Source of the DNA: Pseudarthrobacter sp. PS3-L1
GTDB taxonomy: Bacteria > Actinomycetota > Actinomycetes > Actinomycetales > Micrococcaceae
Reading direction: 5' to 3'
Assembly (NCBI RefSeq): GCF_030063285.1
Contig: NZ_JASISU010000003.1
Span: 669,967-733,966 of the forward strand
Length of the DNA: 64,000 nt
Part shown: one piece after another, positions 25,265 to 34,740 of the stretch
Layout: each line of letters opens with the position of its first letter
How positions within the stretch are numbered: the stretch's first letter is position 1
Notes under the pieces: model-generated
Database searches by the model: none
What the model saw: only the letters and a program-made list of their open reading frames with translations
Told to the model about the DNA's origin: nothing
Program-made: the position numbers and the translations under genes

Positions 25265-26512
25265 ATGACTGCAGTAACCATCACCATCCCTGAGATCGAC
25301 TACGAGATTCTCGCCAACCGGTTCCGTCCCATTTTTGACCGCATAGCTGCCCGTGCCAGCGCCCGTGAGCAGGACCACGAGCTTCCCTTCGAGCAGATCC
25401 GGGAGCTTACTGCTGCAGGATTCGGCGCCCTGCGTGTTCCCGTACCTGATGGCGGACTGGGTGCCACCCTGCCCCAACTCTTCCGGCTGCTCACCGAGCT
25501 CGCTGCCGCAGACTCCAACATCCCGCAGGCCCTGCGAGGTCACTTCGCCTTCGTCGAGGACCGTCTCATTTCCACAGGAGCCCAGCGTGCCGTGTGGCTG
25601 GCCCGGTTCGTCGAAGGCCAGATTGTGGGTAATTCCTGGACTGAAGTGGGTACCGTCACGATCGGTGACGTGAACACGAAAGTCAGCCCGGACCCGGGCA
25701 GCACTACGGGCCAGTTCCGCATCAGTGGCACCAAGTACTACTCCACCGGCAGCATTTTCGCGGACTGGATCGATACGTTCTCCCAGCGCACGGACAATGG
25801 GGTCAAGGTCATTTCTGTTGTTGATGCCCACCAGCCGGGCGTGACCCACACCGACGACTGGGACGGCTTTGGGCAGCGCACCACGGGCTCGGGTACCAGC
25901 ACCTTTACCGACGCGGTTGTCGAAGCCGGAAACGTCATCGACTTTGACACGCGCTTCAAGTACCAGACGGCGTTCTACCAGGCTGTCCTCCTGGCCGTCC
26001 TGGCTGGCAGTATCAGGGCCGCGGAACGGGAGATCGCCCTTGAGGTCCGCAATCGCACCCGGATTTTCTCACACGGCAACGCCGATTCCTTCGGCGCGGA
26101 CCCCCAGATCCTCCAGGTGGTTGGCCAGGTATCAGCCCGCGCCTACGCTGCGGCAGCCACCCTTGAGAGCGCAGCGCGTGCCCTGCAGGGGGCCTATGAT
26201 GGCGCATTCCTGGGTAACGTTGAGGAAGAAGAACGCCGCAATGACCTGGCCGAACTCGAAACCGCCCAGGCGCAGGTCATCATTACCGAACTGGCCACCC
26301 GCGCCACCTCGGATATCTTCGACGCCCTGGCCGCCTCCGGTACCAGTACCAAGAAGAACCTGGACCGGCACTGGCGCAACGCCCGCACTGCGGCCAGCCA
26401 CAATCCCTGGGTCTTCAAGGCCCGCATAGTGGGGGACTATGCAGTCAACGGAACCAACCCGCCCCGGGTGTGGGCCATTGGCGCAGGGCCCAAAGGGGGC
26501 GCTGCCGAATAG
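25265..26512 (+). CDS. SfnB/DszC-like flavin-dependent monooxygenase (acyl-CoA dehydrogenase fold)
   Basis: A 415-residue protein of the acyl-CoA dehydrogenase fold. The N-terminal helical domain has LPFEQIRELTAAGFGALRVP and LTELAAADSNIPQALRGHF; the C-terminal domain ends with DRHWRNARTAASHNPWVFKA then GDYAVNGTNPP, the signature shared by SfnB, DszC and related FMNH2-dependent oxygenases rather than true acyl-CoA dehydrogenases. These enzymes oxidise organosulfur (dimethyl sulfone route, dibenzothiophene) or related compounds with reduced flavin from a separate reductase, not encoded here. ATG 25265 has GAAAGG upstream; the frame extends to 25166 but overlaps amiS. Placement behind a SAM riboswitch points to sulfur scavenging. 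Confidence 0.85.
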   Translation: MTAVTITIPEIDYEILANRFRPIFDRIAARASAREQDHELPFEQIRELTAAGFGALRVPVPDGGLGATLPQLFRLLTELAAADSNIPQALRGHFAFVEDRLISTGAQRAVWLARFVEGQIVGNSWTEVGTVTIGDVNTKVSPDPGSTTGQFRISGTKYYSTGSIFADWIDTFSQRTDNGVKVISVVDAHQPGVTHTDDWDGFGQRTTGSGTSTFTDAVVEAGNVIDFDTRFKYQTAFYQAVLLAVLAGSIRAAEREIALEVRNRTRIFSHGNADSFGADPQILQVVGQVSARAYAAAATLESAARALQGAYDGAFLGNVEEEERRNDLAELETAQAQVIITELATRATSDIFDALAASGTSTKKNLDRHWRNARTAASHNPWVFKARIVGDYAVNGTNPPRVWAIGAGPKGGAAE

Positions 26513-26566
26513 GGCCGCGACTGTCACAGGCCTGGCCCACGCCCTCCCCGGCATAGTCTTGTCTGC

Positions 26567-27445
26567 ATGAGACCTGCCGGCCGTTTTGCCCCCAGTCCCT
26601 CCGGCGAGCTGCATGTGGGCAATCTTCGCACCGCCATCCTGGCCTGGCTTTTTGCGCGCTCCACAGGACGGGACTTCCTGCTCCGGGTGGAGGACCTGGA
26701 CCGCGCTCGTGCCGGAGCGGAAGAGGAGCAGGTGCGGGACCTGGCGGCCATTGGGCTGGACTGGGACGGGCCAGTGGTGCGGCAGACCAGCCGCCAGGAT
26801 CTCTACCTGGATGCCCTTGCCCGGCTGGGATCCGGCGGCCTGAGCTACGAATGCTTCTGCACCCGCCGGGAGATCCTCGAGGCACCCTCCGCACCGCATG
26901 CGCCACAGGGCGCATACCCGGGGACCTGCCGTTCCTTGACCCCAGCGGAAGTTGAGGCGCGGCGCACCGTCCGGCCCCCGGCAGTGCGGCTTCGTGCCGC
27001 GGTCGCAGAATGGTCCGTCACCGATGCGCTCCACGGCGAGTTCACCGGCGTCGTTGATGACTTTGTGCTGCGCCGCAACGACGGCGTGATCGCGTACAAC
27101 CTGGCTGTTGTTGTTGACGATGCAGCCCAGGGTATCGACCAGGTGGTCCGTGGCGATGACCTGTTGCCCTCAACGCCACGGCAGTCGTACCTGGCCACAC
27201 TGCTGGATGTACCGGTTCCGCAGTATGCTCATGTGCCGATGGTTCTCAACGCCGACGGCGCACGGCTGGCCAAGCGCGATGGCGCGGTGACGCTGCGGGA
27301 CCTGGCGGCAGCCGGCGTCGGGCCTGCCGCGGTGCGGGGAAAGATCCTCGAATCGCTGGGCCTGTCTGGCGAATCCCTTACGGCAGCGCTGGCGGACTTC
27401 GCTCCGGGGCAGCTGCCACGGGGGCCCTGGACCTGGCTCGGATAG
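26567..27445 (+). CDS. gluQ: Glutamyl-Q tRNA(Asp) synthetase
   Basis: A 292-residue GluRS paralogue lacking the anticodon-binding half, the normal GluQ form. It activates glutamate and attaches it to queuosine in tRNA-Asp. The HIGH-like motif is RFAPSPSGELHVGNLR, the KMSKS-like segment is ARLAKRDGAVTL, and ECFCTRREI with a later YPGTC supplies the Cys and Tyr zinc ligands. The GVDD-like and VVDDAAQGIDQVVRGDDLL motifs also fit. It lies 54 bases after the monooxygenase and 10 before the HD gene. Confidence 0.92.
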   Translation: MRPAGRFAPSPSGELHVGNLRTAILAWLFARSTGRDFLLRVEDLDRARAGAEEEQVRDLAAIGLDWDGPVVRQTSRQDLYLDALARLGSGGLSYECFCTRREILEAPSAPHAPQGAYPGTCRSLTPAEVEARRTVRPPAVRLRAAVAEWSVTDALHGEFTGVVDDFVLRRNDGVIAYNLAVVVDDAAQGIDQVVRGDDLLPSTPRQSYLATLLDVPVPQYAHVPMVLNADGARLAKRDGAVTLRDLAAAGVGPAAVRGKILESLGLSGESLTAALADFAPGQLPRGPWTWLG

Positions 27446-27455
27446 GGTGGAACGC

Positions 27456-28070
27456 ATGTCTGATACTCCCGAAGGTTCGACCGGTTTCACGCCAGAGACA
27501 GCCCGCATTCTTGCCGAGGTTGCCCACAACCGCCAAAAGGACAAGCTCAAGCGGCCTTACAAGGATCACGTGCTGGCCGTGGGGGACGCACTGGCGGACT
27601 TCGACGATGACATCCGGATTGCTGGCTATCTCCACGACATCGCCGAGGACACCCCCATGACCCGGCAGGCCCTCTTGGACATGGGCATCTCGGACCGGGC
27701 CGTGACCATCATTGAACGGGTGACCCGGCGGCTGCACGATGATCCGGATGACTACCAGGCTGGCATTCGCTTTGTGGCCGAGGACCACGATGCCACGCTG
27801 GTCAAGATCGCTGACAACGCGCACAACTCTCTGCCCGAACGGGTCAGGGCGCTCGCCGAAAAGTGGCCGGACAAGCCGCCTGTCACCCGCTATGACGAGG
27901 CCCGCCCGGTGCTGTATGCCGCCGTCGACGTTGAAGAGATCCGCCTGATCCTGGCCCGCGTGAACCCGTGGTTGCTGGAGGAGCTCAACGACCGCCTGGA
28001 CGAAGAGGACGACACGGACTACGAAAACCTGACGTACGATCTTGATCCCGGTGCGGATACTCCACGCTGA
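27456..28070 (+). CDS. HD domain phosphohydrolase, SpoT/MESH1-like
   Basis: A 204-residue protein that is almost only an HD domain. Metal-binding and catalytic motifs follow the SpoT/MESH1 order: RPYKDHVLAVGDAL (first His), IAGYLHDIAEDTPMTRQALL (HD plus ED-T) and LVKIADNAHNSLPERVRAL (D-x-x-HN). The C-terminal 25 residues are strongly acidic. MESH1-type enzymes remove the 3' pyrophosphate from ppGpp or phosphate from NADPH; other small HD proteins are nucleotidases, so the substrate is open. ATG 27456 has GGGTGG upstream; a GTG at 27447 is less likely. It lies 10 bases after gluQ. Confidence 0.75.
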   Translation: MSDTPEGSTGFTPETARILAEVAHNRQKDKLKRPYKDHVLAVGDALADFDDDIRIAGYLHDIAEDTPMTRQALLDMGISDRAVTIIERVTRRLHDDPDDYQAGIRFVAEDHDATLVKIADNAHNSLPERVRALAEKWPDKPPVTRYDEARPVLYAAVDVEEIRLILARVNPWLLEELNDRLDEEDDTDYENLTYDLDPGADTPR

Positions 28071-28257
28071 TGGAATAGGGCTCATGGAATAGACAGGGGC
28101 ACCTTCCGGTTAGCGCCTAATGGGACCTGTGCTTCCTGACAAGGACAGCCTGGGCCCAAGCACGGGGCGGGAACCACCGCCGGCGCCTGATCTGGCGCCC
28201 CCGGCGGCTTTCGCCCGACCCGGCTCAAACCCAGCTAGAAACGGAGATGGTGGACCA

Positions 28258-29637
28258 ATGACTGCCTACAAGACAGTGAACCCCGCGACCGGAGAAACAC
28301 TTAAGGAATACCCCCTTGCCACGGCAGGGGAGATGGAACAGTCGCTGGCGGCCTCGCACGCCGCGTACCGGGACTGGAGCAGCACTGCTGTCGACGAGCG
28401 CGCCAAGGTGATCGGGCGCGTTGCCGAAATTTACACGGAGCGCACCGACGAACTGGCACGCCTGATTGCCACTGAGATGGGCAAGCCCCTGACGCAGGCA
28501 AAGGGCGAGGTCAAGCTTGTCGCCAGTATCTTCTCCTACTACGCCACCGAGGGCCCCGGCTTCCTCGCCGATGAACCGCTCGATGTTGCCGGTGGAGGCG
28601 ACGCCTTCGTCCGGACCGCCCCGATCGGCACCCTGCTCGGCATCATGCCGTGGAACTACCCCTACTACCAGGTCGCCCGTTTCGCTGCCCCGAACCTCCT
28701 GCTGGGCAACACGATCATGCTCAAGCACGCTGGGAACTGCCCGCAGTCGGCTGTTGCGATCGAGCAGATCTTCAAGGATGCCGGGCTGCCCGATGGTGCC
28801 TACATCAACATCTTCTTGGACAACGACCAGGTTGCCGAAGTCATTGCCGATCCCCGCGTCCAGGGTGTTTCACTCACCGGAAGTGAGCGCGCCGGCGCCG
28901 CTGTTGGCGAGGTCGCAGGCCGGAACCTGAAGAAGTTTGTCCTCGAACTTGGCGGCAGCGATCCCTTTATCGTCCTCGATGCCGATGATCTGGACGCAAC
29001 AGTCAAGGCTGCTGTCAACGGCCGGATCACAAATGGTGGCCAGGCGTGCACCGCGTCCAAGCGCTTCATCATCGTTGAGGACCTCTACGAGTCGTTTGTG
29101 GAGAAGTTCACCGCCGGGATGGCCGGCGTTACCCCTGGCGACCCCCTGCTGGCCGAAACCAAGCTCGGCCCGCTGTCTTCCCAGCGGGCCGTGGATGACC
29201 TGATCGAACAGATCCAGGACGCGGTGGACAAGGGTGCAACCCTACGCACCGGCGGTCACCAGGTCGAAGGCCCCGGTTCCTTCATGGAGCCGACCGTCCT
29301 GACCGATGTCACCCCCGACATGCGCGCGTTCTCCGAGGAGCTTTTCGGCCCCGCAGCAGTTGTCTACAAGGTCGCCGACGCCAAGGAAGCGATCGACCTC
29401 GCCAATGGTTCCCCCTACGGCCTCGGCGGCTCGGTGTTCAGCGCCGACGTCCAGAAGGCACAGGACACAGCTGACCAGCTGGAGACCGGCATGGTATTCA
29501 TCAACTCTGTTGCCCAGACGCAGGCAGACCTGCCGTTCGGTGGCGTCAAGCGCTCTGGCGTCGGCCGTGAACTGGCCCGCTTCGGCATGGATGAGTTCGT
29601 GAACAAGAAACTGATCCGTACCCCGCGCAAAGCGTGA
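28258..29637 (+). CDS. gabD: NAD(P)-dependent succinate-semialdehyde dehydrogenase
   Basis: A 459-residue aldehyde dehydrogenase. Catalytic Cys is residue 264 in NGGQACTASKRF and the general-base Glu is residue 230 in LELGGSDPF; GIMPWNYPYYQVAR holds the oxyanion Asn. The length and the opening YKTVNPATGETLKEYP match the short SSADH group (Sad/GabD-like) that oxidises succinate semialdehyde to succinate. The frame is open back to 28120 but the ATG at 28258, after ACGGAGATGG, gives the family N-terminus. The 187-base gap before it contains two copies of ATGGAATAG (28072-28092 region) and no clear promoter. It may work with the amino-acid genes downstream, but this is not shown. Confidence 0.88.
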   Translation: MTAYKTVNPATGETLKEYPLATAGEMEQSLAASHAAYRDWSSTAVDERAKVIGRVAEIYTERTDELARLIATEMGKPLTQAKGEVKLVASIFSYYATEGPGFLADEPLDVAGGGDAFVRTAPIGTLLGIMPWNYPYYQVARFAAPNLLLGNTIMLKHAGNCPQSAVAIEQIFKDAGLPDGAYINIFLDNDQVAEVIADPRVQGVSLTGSERAGAAVGEVAGRNLKKFVLELGGSDPFIVLDADDLDATVKAAVNGRITNGGQACTASKRFIIVEDLYESFVEKFTAGMAGVTPGDPLLAETKLGPLSSQRAVDDLIEQIQDAVDKGATLRTGGHQVEGPGSFMEPTVLTDVTPDMRAFSEELFGPAAVVYKVADAKEAIDLANGSPYGLGGSVFSADVQKAQDTADQLETGMVFINSVAQTQADLPFGGVKRSGVGRELARFGMDEFVNKKLIRTPRKA

Positions 29638-29660
29638 GTCACAGTGTAGTTAGCTGAGCT

Positions 29661-29719
29661 ACAAAAAAGACCTCCGGGTGGAGTTGGCTTGTCTGAAGCC
29701 GGGTCCACCCGGAGGTCTT
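29661..29719 (-). terminator. Terminator between gabD-like and ansP-like genes
   Basis: A perfect 16-bp stem, 29667-29682 with 29704-29719. On the minus strand it is followed by TTTTTT, so it is an intrinsic terminator for the leftward permease operon, whose last stop is at 29761. On the plus strand no T run follows, but it may still help end the dehydrogenase transcript. Confidence 0.9.
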
Positions 29720-29760
29720 CCTGCGTGGAACTGCAGGTCAAAAATCGCTCATCCCGGCGT

Positions 29761-31245
29761 TCAGTGCTGGCGGGCGTCAGCTGCAGCAGCGTTGGCTTCC
29801 GTGGCGGCGATCTCGCGGATCTGATTGCGGCACAGGCGCCAGCCCACAGCCATCATGATGCACGCAACGATCGTGACAACCAGCGTCAGCGGCGACTCAA
29901 TGAAGATCATCACGAGCACCGCCAGCAGGAACACCAGGGACAGGTATCCGGTGTACGGGGCCCCGATCATCCGAAATGACGGACGCTTGACCCAACCTCT
30001 GTCCGCCCAGCGCTTGAGTTGCATCTGGCAGAGGACAATGGTCGCCCAGGAAGCGATGATGCCGACGGAGGCGACGTTGAGAACGATTTCGAACGCCTCA
30101 GCCGGGACCAGGTAGTTCAGGGGGACGCCCAAGAGGGAAACTCCGGCGGTGAGCAGGATGCCGCCATACGGGACGCCGGACTTGTTCATCCGTTGGGCGA
30201 ACCTGGGCGCCGATCCGGACATGGACATTGACCGCAGGATCCTGCCGGTGGAGTAGAGGCCAGCGTTCAGCGAGGACAGGGCAGCGGTGAGGACCACAAG
30301 GTTCATGATGACGTCCACGCCCTCAACGCCGATGGAGCCGAAGAACGTGACAAAGGGGCTCACGCCGTCTTCGTAGGCTGTGTAGGGCAGCAGCAGTGCC
30401 AGCAGGACAATCGAGCCTACGTAGAACACCGCAATGCGGAAGACCACCGAGTTGATGGCCCGCGGCATGATCTTTTCTGGATTCTTGGTTTCCCCGGCAG
30501 CTGTTCCCACCAGCTCAATGGAGGCATAGGCGAACAGCACACCCTGCATCAGGATGATCATCGGCAGCAATCCGTTGGGGAAGATGCCACCGTTGTCGCT
30601 GATGAGGCTGAAACCGACCTGCTGACCATCCACCGGCGTGCCAAAGATGACAAAGAATGTTCCCACCAGCAGGAACGCCACCAGCGCGGCAACTTTGATC
30701 AGAGCAAACCAGAACTCCATCTCGCCAAAGACCTTCACGGAGACCAGGTTCAGGGCCAGGACAACGATCAGGGCCGTCAATGCCCACAGCCATTGCGGCA
30801 CATCGGCCATCCACGGGACATAGTTGCCGAAGAAGTTCATGTAGAGCGCGGCTGCGGTGATATCAACAATGGTGGTGGTGGCCCAGTTGATCCAGTAGAA
30901 CCAGCCGGACACAAATGCTGCCTTCTCGCCAAAGAACTCCCGTGCGTAGGAGACAAAGGAGCCCGACGTCGGCCGGTGGAGGACCAGTTCGCCCAGCGCC
31001 CGCAGAATCAGGAAGGCGAAAAAGCCGCAGACGGCGTAGGCAATCACCAGGGAGGGGCCAGCTTGCGCCAGCCGGCCGCCGGCGCCGAGGAAGAGCCCTG
31101 TTCCGATGGCGCCACCAATGGCGATCATCTGGATCTGCCGCGGCTTCAGGTCCTTGTGGTAGCCGGCATCCTCTGTGTGGAGGGAGTGCTCAGTGGCATG
31201 GGACTGCGTTGGAACCGTGTGGTCCGTGATGGGGTTGTTGCTCAT
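29761..31245 (-). CDS. ansP: Amino acid permease, probable L-asparagine permease
   Basis: A 494-residue APC-superfamily permease with 12 membrane helices. Helix 1 has the substrate-binding [19 protein letters not shown], and helix 3 starts after [20 protein letters not shown], both typical of the AnsP/GabP/LysP amino acid transporters; [18 protein letters not shown] marks helix 6. The context (aspartase, asparaginase and GntR upstream on the same strand) makes asparagine or aspartate the likely substrate. The gap from aspA is 86 bases; AAAGGA precedes the ATG. Last gene of the operon. Confidence 0.88.
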   Translation of the reverse strand: MSNNPITDHTVPTQSHATEHSLHTEDAGYHKDLKPRQIQMIAIGGAIGTGLFLGAGGRLAQAGPSLVIAYAVCGFFAFLILRALGELVLHRPTSGSFVSYAREFFGEKAAFVSGWFYWINWATTTIVDITAAALYMNFFGNYVPWMADVPQWLWALTALIVVLALNLVSVKVFGEMEFWFALIKVAALVAFLLVGTFFVIFGTPVDGQQVGFSLISDNGGIFPNGLLPMIILMQGVLFAYASIELVGTAAGETKNPEKIMPRAINSVVFRIAVFYVGSIVLLALLLPYTAYEDGVSPFVTFFGSIGVEGVDVIMNLVVLTAALSSLNAGLYSTGRILRSMSMSGSAPRFAQRMNKSGVPYGGILLTAGVSLLGVPLNYLVPAEAFEIVLNVASVGIIASWATIVLCQMQLKRWADRGWVKRPSFRMIGAPYTGYLSLVFLLAVLVMIFIESPLTLVVTIVACIMMAVGWRLCRNQIREIAATEANAAAADARQH

Positions 31246-31331
31246 GCAGTAAGTCCTTTGGGGGATGTCCGGGCACGGCGTTGTGCGCGCGGTCGGGGTC
31301 AGAGCGGTGAAGCGGGCCTGGAAGGGAACGG

Positions 31332-32765
31332 TCAGGGGCTGACCTGAGCAACGGTTTCTTTGCTCAGGTTGGCGAGGCGCTCGGGGCTCAGGAGGCTCCG
31401 GAGCTGGTCATCGGTGAGGAGCCCATGCTCAAGCACAAGTTCTGCCACACCCTTGCCGGTTGCCAAGGCTTCCTGGGCGATGGCCGTCGCTGTTGCGTAG
31501 CCGAGGTGCGGGTTTAGTGCGGTGACCAGGCCGATCGAGCGCTCGACCGTATGCCGGAGGTGCTCGGTATTGGCTGTGATGCCAACAATGCACCGCGCAG
31601 TAAGGGTCCGGCAGGCGGCTTCGAGGTGCGAGATGCTCTTGTGGAGGCTGTGCACAATGATGGGCTCGAAGGCGTTGAGCTGGAGTTGGCCGGCTTCTGC
31701 GGCCATGGTGATGGTGACGTCGTTGCCGATCACCTCGTAGGCTACCTGGCTGACTACCTCGGGGATGACCGGGTTGATCTTGCCAGGCATGATCGAGGAG
31801 CCCGACTGGACTGCCGGCAGGTTGATCTCACCGAAGCCGGCACGGGGACCCGAGGAGAGCAGGCGGAGGTCATTGCAGATTTTGGAGAGCTTCACGGCGA
31901 CGCGTTTCAGCACGCCGGAGAGGTGGACAAAGGCACCCACATCCTGGGTTGCCTCGATCAGGTCGACGGCGGTTACCAGCGGCAGGCCGGTGATCTCGGC
32001 CAGGTGCAGGCAGGCTGCTTCGGCGTAGCCTACCGGGGCGTTGAGCCCGGTGCCGATTGCTGTGGCACCGAGGTTGATCTCGTGGATCAACAGGTCCGCT
32101 TCGGCAAGGCGCAGCCGGTCCTCACCAATGGTGACGGCGTAGGTGCCGAACTCCTGGCCCAGGGTCATGGGCACGGCGTCTTGCAGCTGTGTGCGCCCCA
32201 TCTTGACCACGGTGCGGAATTCGATCGCTTTGGCGGCACAGGCGTCTTCGAGTTCAGTCAGTGCCGCCAGGAGTTCGCGGGCGGCAAAGATGGTACCCAG
32301 CTTCACCGCCGTGGGGTAGACGTCATTGGTGGACTGGCTGAGGTTGACGTGGTCGTTGGGGTGCAGCCGGGCATAGTCGCCTTTGCCGTGGCCCAGGATT
32401 TCCAGTGCGCGGTTGGCAATGACCTCGTTGGCGTTCATGTTCGAGGAGGTGCCGGCACCACCCTGGATGACGTCCACCACAAACTGGTCGCTGAGCTGTC
32501 CGTCGAGGATGTCCAGGCAGGCCTGTTCGATGGCTCCAGCGCGTTCTGCGTCGAGCAGTCCAAGCTCGGCGTTGGTCCTGGCTGCTGCGAGTTTGACGGC
32601 GGCCAGGCCGCGGACCAGGTGCATGTTGGACGAGAGCGGTTGGCCGGTGATGGGGAAATTCTCCACCGCGCGCAGGGTGTGGACACCCCAGTAGGCGTCC
32701 GCCGGGATATCCCGGTAGCCCAGCAGATCGTGTTCGGAGCGGGTGGCATCAAGGGTGGTGGTCAT
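31332..32765 (-). CDS. aspA: Aspartate ammonia-lyase
   Basis: A 477-residue member of the aspartase/fumarase superfamily. The signature loop [15 protein letters not shown] with the catalytic Ser is present, as are [18 protein letters not shown] and [19 protein letters not shown]. It deaminates aspartate to fumarate and ammonia. The extended N-terminus ([20 protein letters not shown]) is as in AspA rather than argininosuccinate lyase. A good ribosome site TGAGGAATCCC lies before the ATG, which is 8 bases past the asparaginase stop. Together the pair converts asparagine to fumarate. Confidence 0.93.
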   Translation of the reverse strand: MTTTLDATRSEHDLLGYRDIPADAYWGVHTLRAVENFPITGQPLSSNMHLVRGLAAVKLAAARTNAELGLLDAERAGAIEQACLDILDGQLSDQFVVDVIQGGAGTSSNMNANEVIANRALEILGHGKGDYARLHPNDHVNLSQSTNDVYPTAVKLGTIFAARELLAALTELEDACAAKAIEFRTVVKMGRTQLQDAVPMTLGQEFGTYAVTIGEDRLRLAEADLLIHEINLGATAIGTGLNAPVGYAEAACLHLAEITGLPLVTAVDLIEATQDVGAFVHLSGVLKRVAVKLSKICNDLRLLSSGPRAGFGEINLPAVQSGSSIMPGKINPVIPEVVSQVAYEVIGNDVTITMAAEAGQLQLNAFEPIIVHSLHKSISHLEAACRTLTARCIVGITANTEHLRHTVERSIGLVTALNPHLGYATATAIAQEALATGKGVAELVLEHGLLTDDQLRSLLSPERLANLSKETVAQVSP

Positions 32766-32773
32766 GGGATTCC

Positions 32774-33805
32774 TCAGGAAATAGTGGCGGCGGTCAAGGG
32801 AAAGGCGATGGCATGGAAGCTTCCTACCGGGCGGCCGCCACCCAGCACTACGGAGGAAGCGATGTCATCCAGGCGGGACGTGTCAACGCCGAGGGCTTCC
32901 ATAACGCGGACTGCAACGGGCATGCGGGCCCTGTCGCCGCCATCGGAAATCTTGACCGCCACAGCGCGGCCATCCGGCAGGCCCACCAGCTGGACGCCCT
33001 CAAAACCGTCCTTCGCCACCACGGTGGGCAGCTGGCGCATCAGTGCCGTGACGTCGCGGCGCTCGCCAGCCACCATGTGCGGGTGACGTTGCATGGCACG
33101 GCCGACGGCGGCTTCCGCACCGGATGCGCCGGACTCGCCGGGTTCTCCGGCTGCCGCCTGTGCGATGGCACCGAACGCGGTGGCCATTCCACGCAGCGTC
33201 AGGGCAAAGAGGGGGGTGCCGCAGCCATCCGTGGTGCTGGCTGCCGGCATTTCCCCGGTGAGTTCTTGGACCGTAGTGGCGACCAGGTGCTGCAGCGGGT
33301 GTTCGGGATGAAGGTAGCCAGCCACAGGCCAGCCGTTGATCTGGCAGGTCGCAGCCATGGCCGCATGTTTACCGGAGCAGTTTTGGGTGAGCGCAGTGGC
33401 CGTACCGCCCTGCCGCAGCCAGTCCTCGCGCTCTGCAACACCGTAGGGCAGGTCGGTGCTGTTTTCCATGTCATCCGGGGTGAGTCCGTGCAGTTCCAGG
33501 ATGCGGCGGGCGCCGTCACGGTGGATTGCTGCGCCGGAATGGCTCGCAGCCGAAAGTGCCAGGAGATCCTCGGGGAGGTCGAGGCCGGCGCGGACCATCG
33601 CCACGGCCTGCAGTGGCTTGAGTGCTGAGCGCGGGTAAAACGGCGCCAGGGGATCCCCGGCCTGGAGCAGGATGTTTCCTCCCGGCCCGGTGGCGACAAC
33701 GGAGCCGAAGTGGATGCTCTCTGCGACACCGCCCCGGGTAGCAACGGCCAGCGGAACGTGCTGCGGCAGCGGCAGGTGCGGATTATTCGCGGCGGCGGAG
33801 TGCAT
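32774..33805 (-). CDS. L-asparaginase (AnsA-like, Pfam L-asparaginase II family)
   Basis: A 343-residue protein of the Rhizobium etli-type asparaginase family: VPLAVATRGGVAESIHFGSV at the N-terminus, GDPLAPFYPRSALKPLQAVA with the conserved Ser/Lys active-site motif, LTQNCSGKHAAMAATC, and TTDGCGTPLFALTLRG. The family hydrolyses asparagine to aspartate and ammonia. It is unrelated to E. coli-type asparaginases. The frame extends upstream to 33961 but ATG 33805 has AAAGGA before it and the correct family start. It lies 8 bases ahead of aspA and 73 after the GntR gene. Confidence 0.9.
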   Translation of the reverse strand: MHSAAANNPHLPLPQHVPLAVATRGGVAESIHFGSVVATGPGGNILLQAGDPLAPFYPRSALKPLQAVAMVRAGLDLPEDLLALSAASHSGAAIHRDGARRILELHGLTPDDMENSTDLPYGVAEREDWLRQGGTATALTQNCSGKHAAMAATCQINGWPVAGYLHPEHPLQHLVATTVQELTGEMPAASTTDGCGTPLFALTLRGMATAFGAIAQAAAGEPGESGASGAEAAVGRAMQRHPHMVAGERRDVTALMRQLPTVVAKDGFEGVQLVGLPDGRAVAVKISDGGDRARMPVAVRVMEALGVDTSRLDDIASSVVLGGGRPVGSFHAIAFPLTAATIS

Positions 33806-33878
33806 GGTGTCCTTTGCTTGTGCTGAAACGGTGGCGTGCCTGGGCGCGCCAGAACGTGGTTTGGGCCGAACGGGGGCT

Positions 33879-34601
33879 TTAGCGGTTGAGGATCGAATCA
33901 AGGGCGGCGCCGACGGCGTCCAGATGAGCCGCCATGGCCGCGCCAGCTTCCTCGGCGGCACCGGATTCGATGGCGGCCAGGATGCTGTGGTGTTCAGTGT
34001 CGGACGCCGCCTGCCGGTCCGCGACGATGTTCAGTGTCTCCGACTGGTGGGCCAACGCGCCGCGGATCTCCGCGACGACACTGGCAAAAACGTTGTTGCC
34101 ACTGGCTCTGGCGATGGTTGCATGGAAGGTGGAGTCGAGGGTGACCCAGGCTTCGGGATCGGTTTCCCTGGCCATTTCCGCAACGATCTGGCGGAGCATG
34201 TCCAACTCTTCCTCGCTGCGGCGCAGGGCGGCCAGCGCCGCTGCTGGCACTTCAATGTGCGGCCTGGCCTCGGTCAGGTCCCGTGCCGAGTAGTGGCCCA
34301 GCGTGAGGTCGTTACCGACTTTATTGGCCACCACAAAGGTACCCTTGCCGGTTTTGGTGACTGTCAGGCCCAAGGCGGTGCAGGAGCGGAGTGCTTCGCG
34401 AATGACGGAGCGGCTCACTCCATACTGCGCGGCCAACGTGGCCTCGGAGCTCAGTCTTGCACCCACGGCAACGGTGGCAGATTCAATGTCCTGGCGAATG
34501 GCGTTGAACACCGCTTCGGCGGCACTGAGGCGGGCGAGTGGAGCAGAACTCTGCGGTAGTGCAGGCTGTCCTGCTGTCTGGCTGTCTGACAGGTTCACCA
34601 T
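33879..34601 (-). CDS. GntR family (FadR-type) regulator of the asparagine cluster
   Basis: A 240-residue protein with an N-terminal GntR winged helix (GARLSSEATLAAQYGVSRSV followed by IREALRSCTALGLTVTKTGK) and an all-helical FCD ligand-binding domain (DSTFHATIARASGNNVFASV, EHHSILAAIESGAAEEAGA). The conserved His/Asp metal residues of FCD are in DSTFHATIA and EHHSILAAI. It heads the operon gntR-asparaginase-aspA-ansP and probably represses or activates it in response to an amino or organic acid. ATG 34601 chosen; an upstream ATG at 34634 adds an unusual Cys-rich stretch. Confidence 0.85.
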   Translation of the reverse strand: MVNLSDSQTAGQPALPQSSAPLARLSAAEAVFNAIRQDIESATVAVGARLSSEATLAAQYGVSRSVIREALRSCTALGLTVTKTGKGTFVVANKVGNDLTLGHYSARDLTEARPHIEVPAAALAALRRSEEELDMLRQIVAEMARETDPEAWVTLDSTFHATIARASGNNVFASVVAEIRGALAHQSETLNIVADRQAASDTEHHSILAAIESGAAEEAGAAMAAHLDAVGAALDSILNR

Positions 34602-34740
34602 GAAAATATGGCACGGGTCACAGGTGTGTGTCAATCAGGAGCGGGCGGCGGCACAGTGTGACAGCGCTCCATCTGCGGCCCAACCCGTTGGCGTGGTGCC
34701 CTGGTGGCCATCACGCCAGCGGTGGTGCACGCTCGGATGC

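Noticed and set aside
31551..33086. 511-codon plus-strand frame across aspA and the asparaginase gene
   Set aside because: Antisense to two clear enzymes; composition (Gly/Asp/His-rich) is the mirror of their codon bias.
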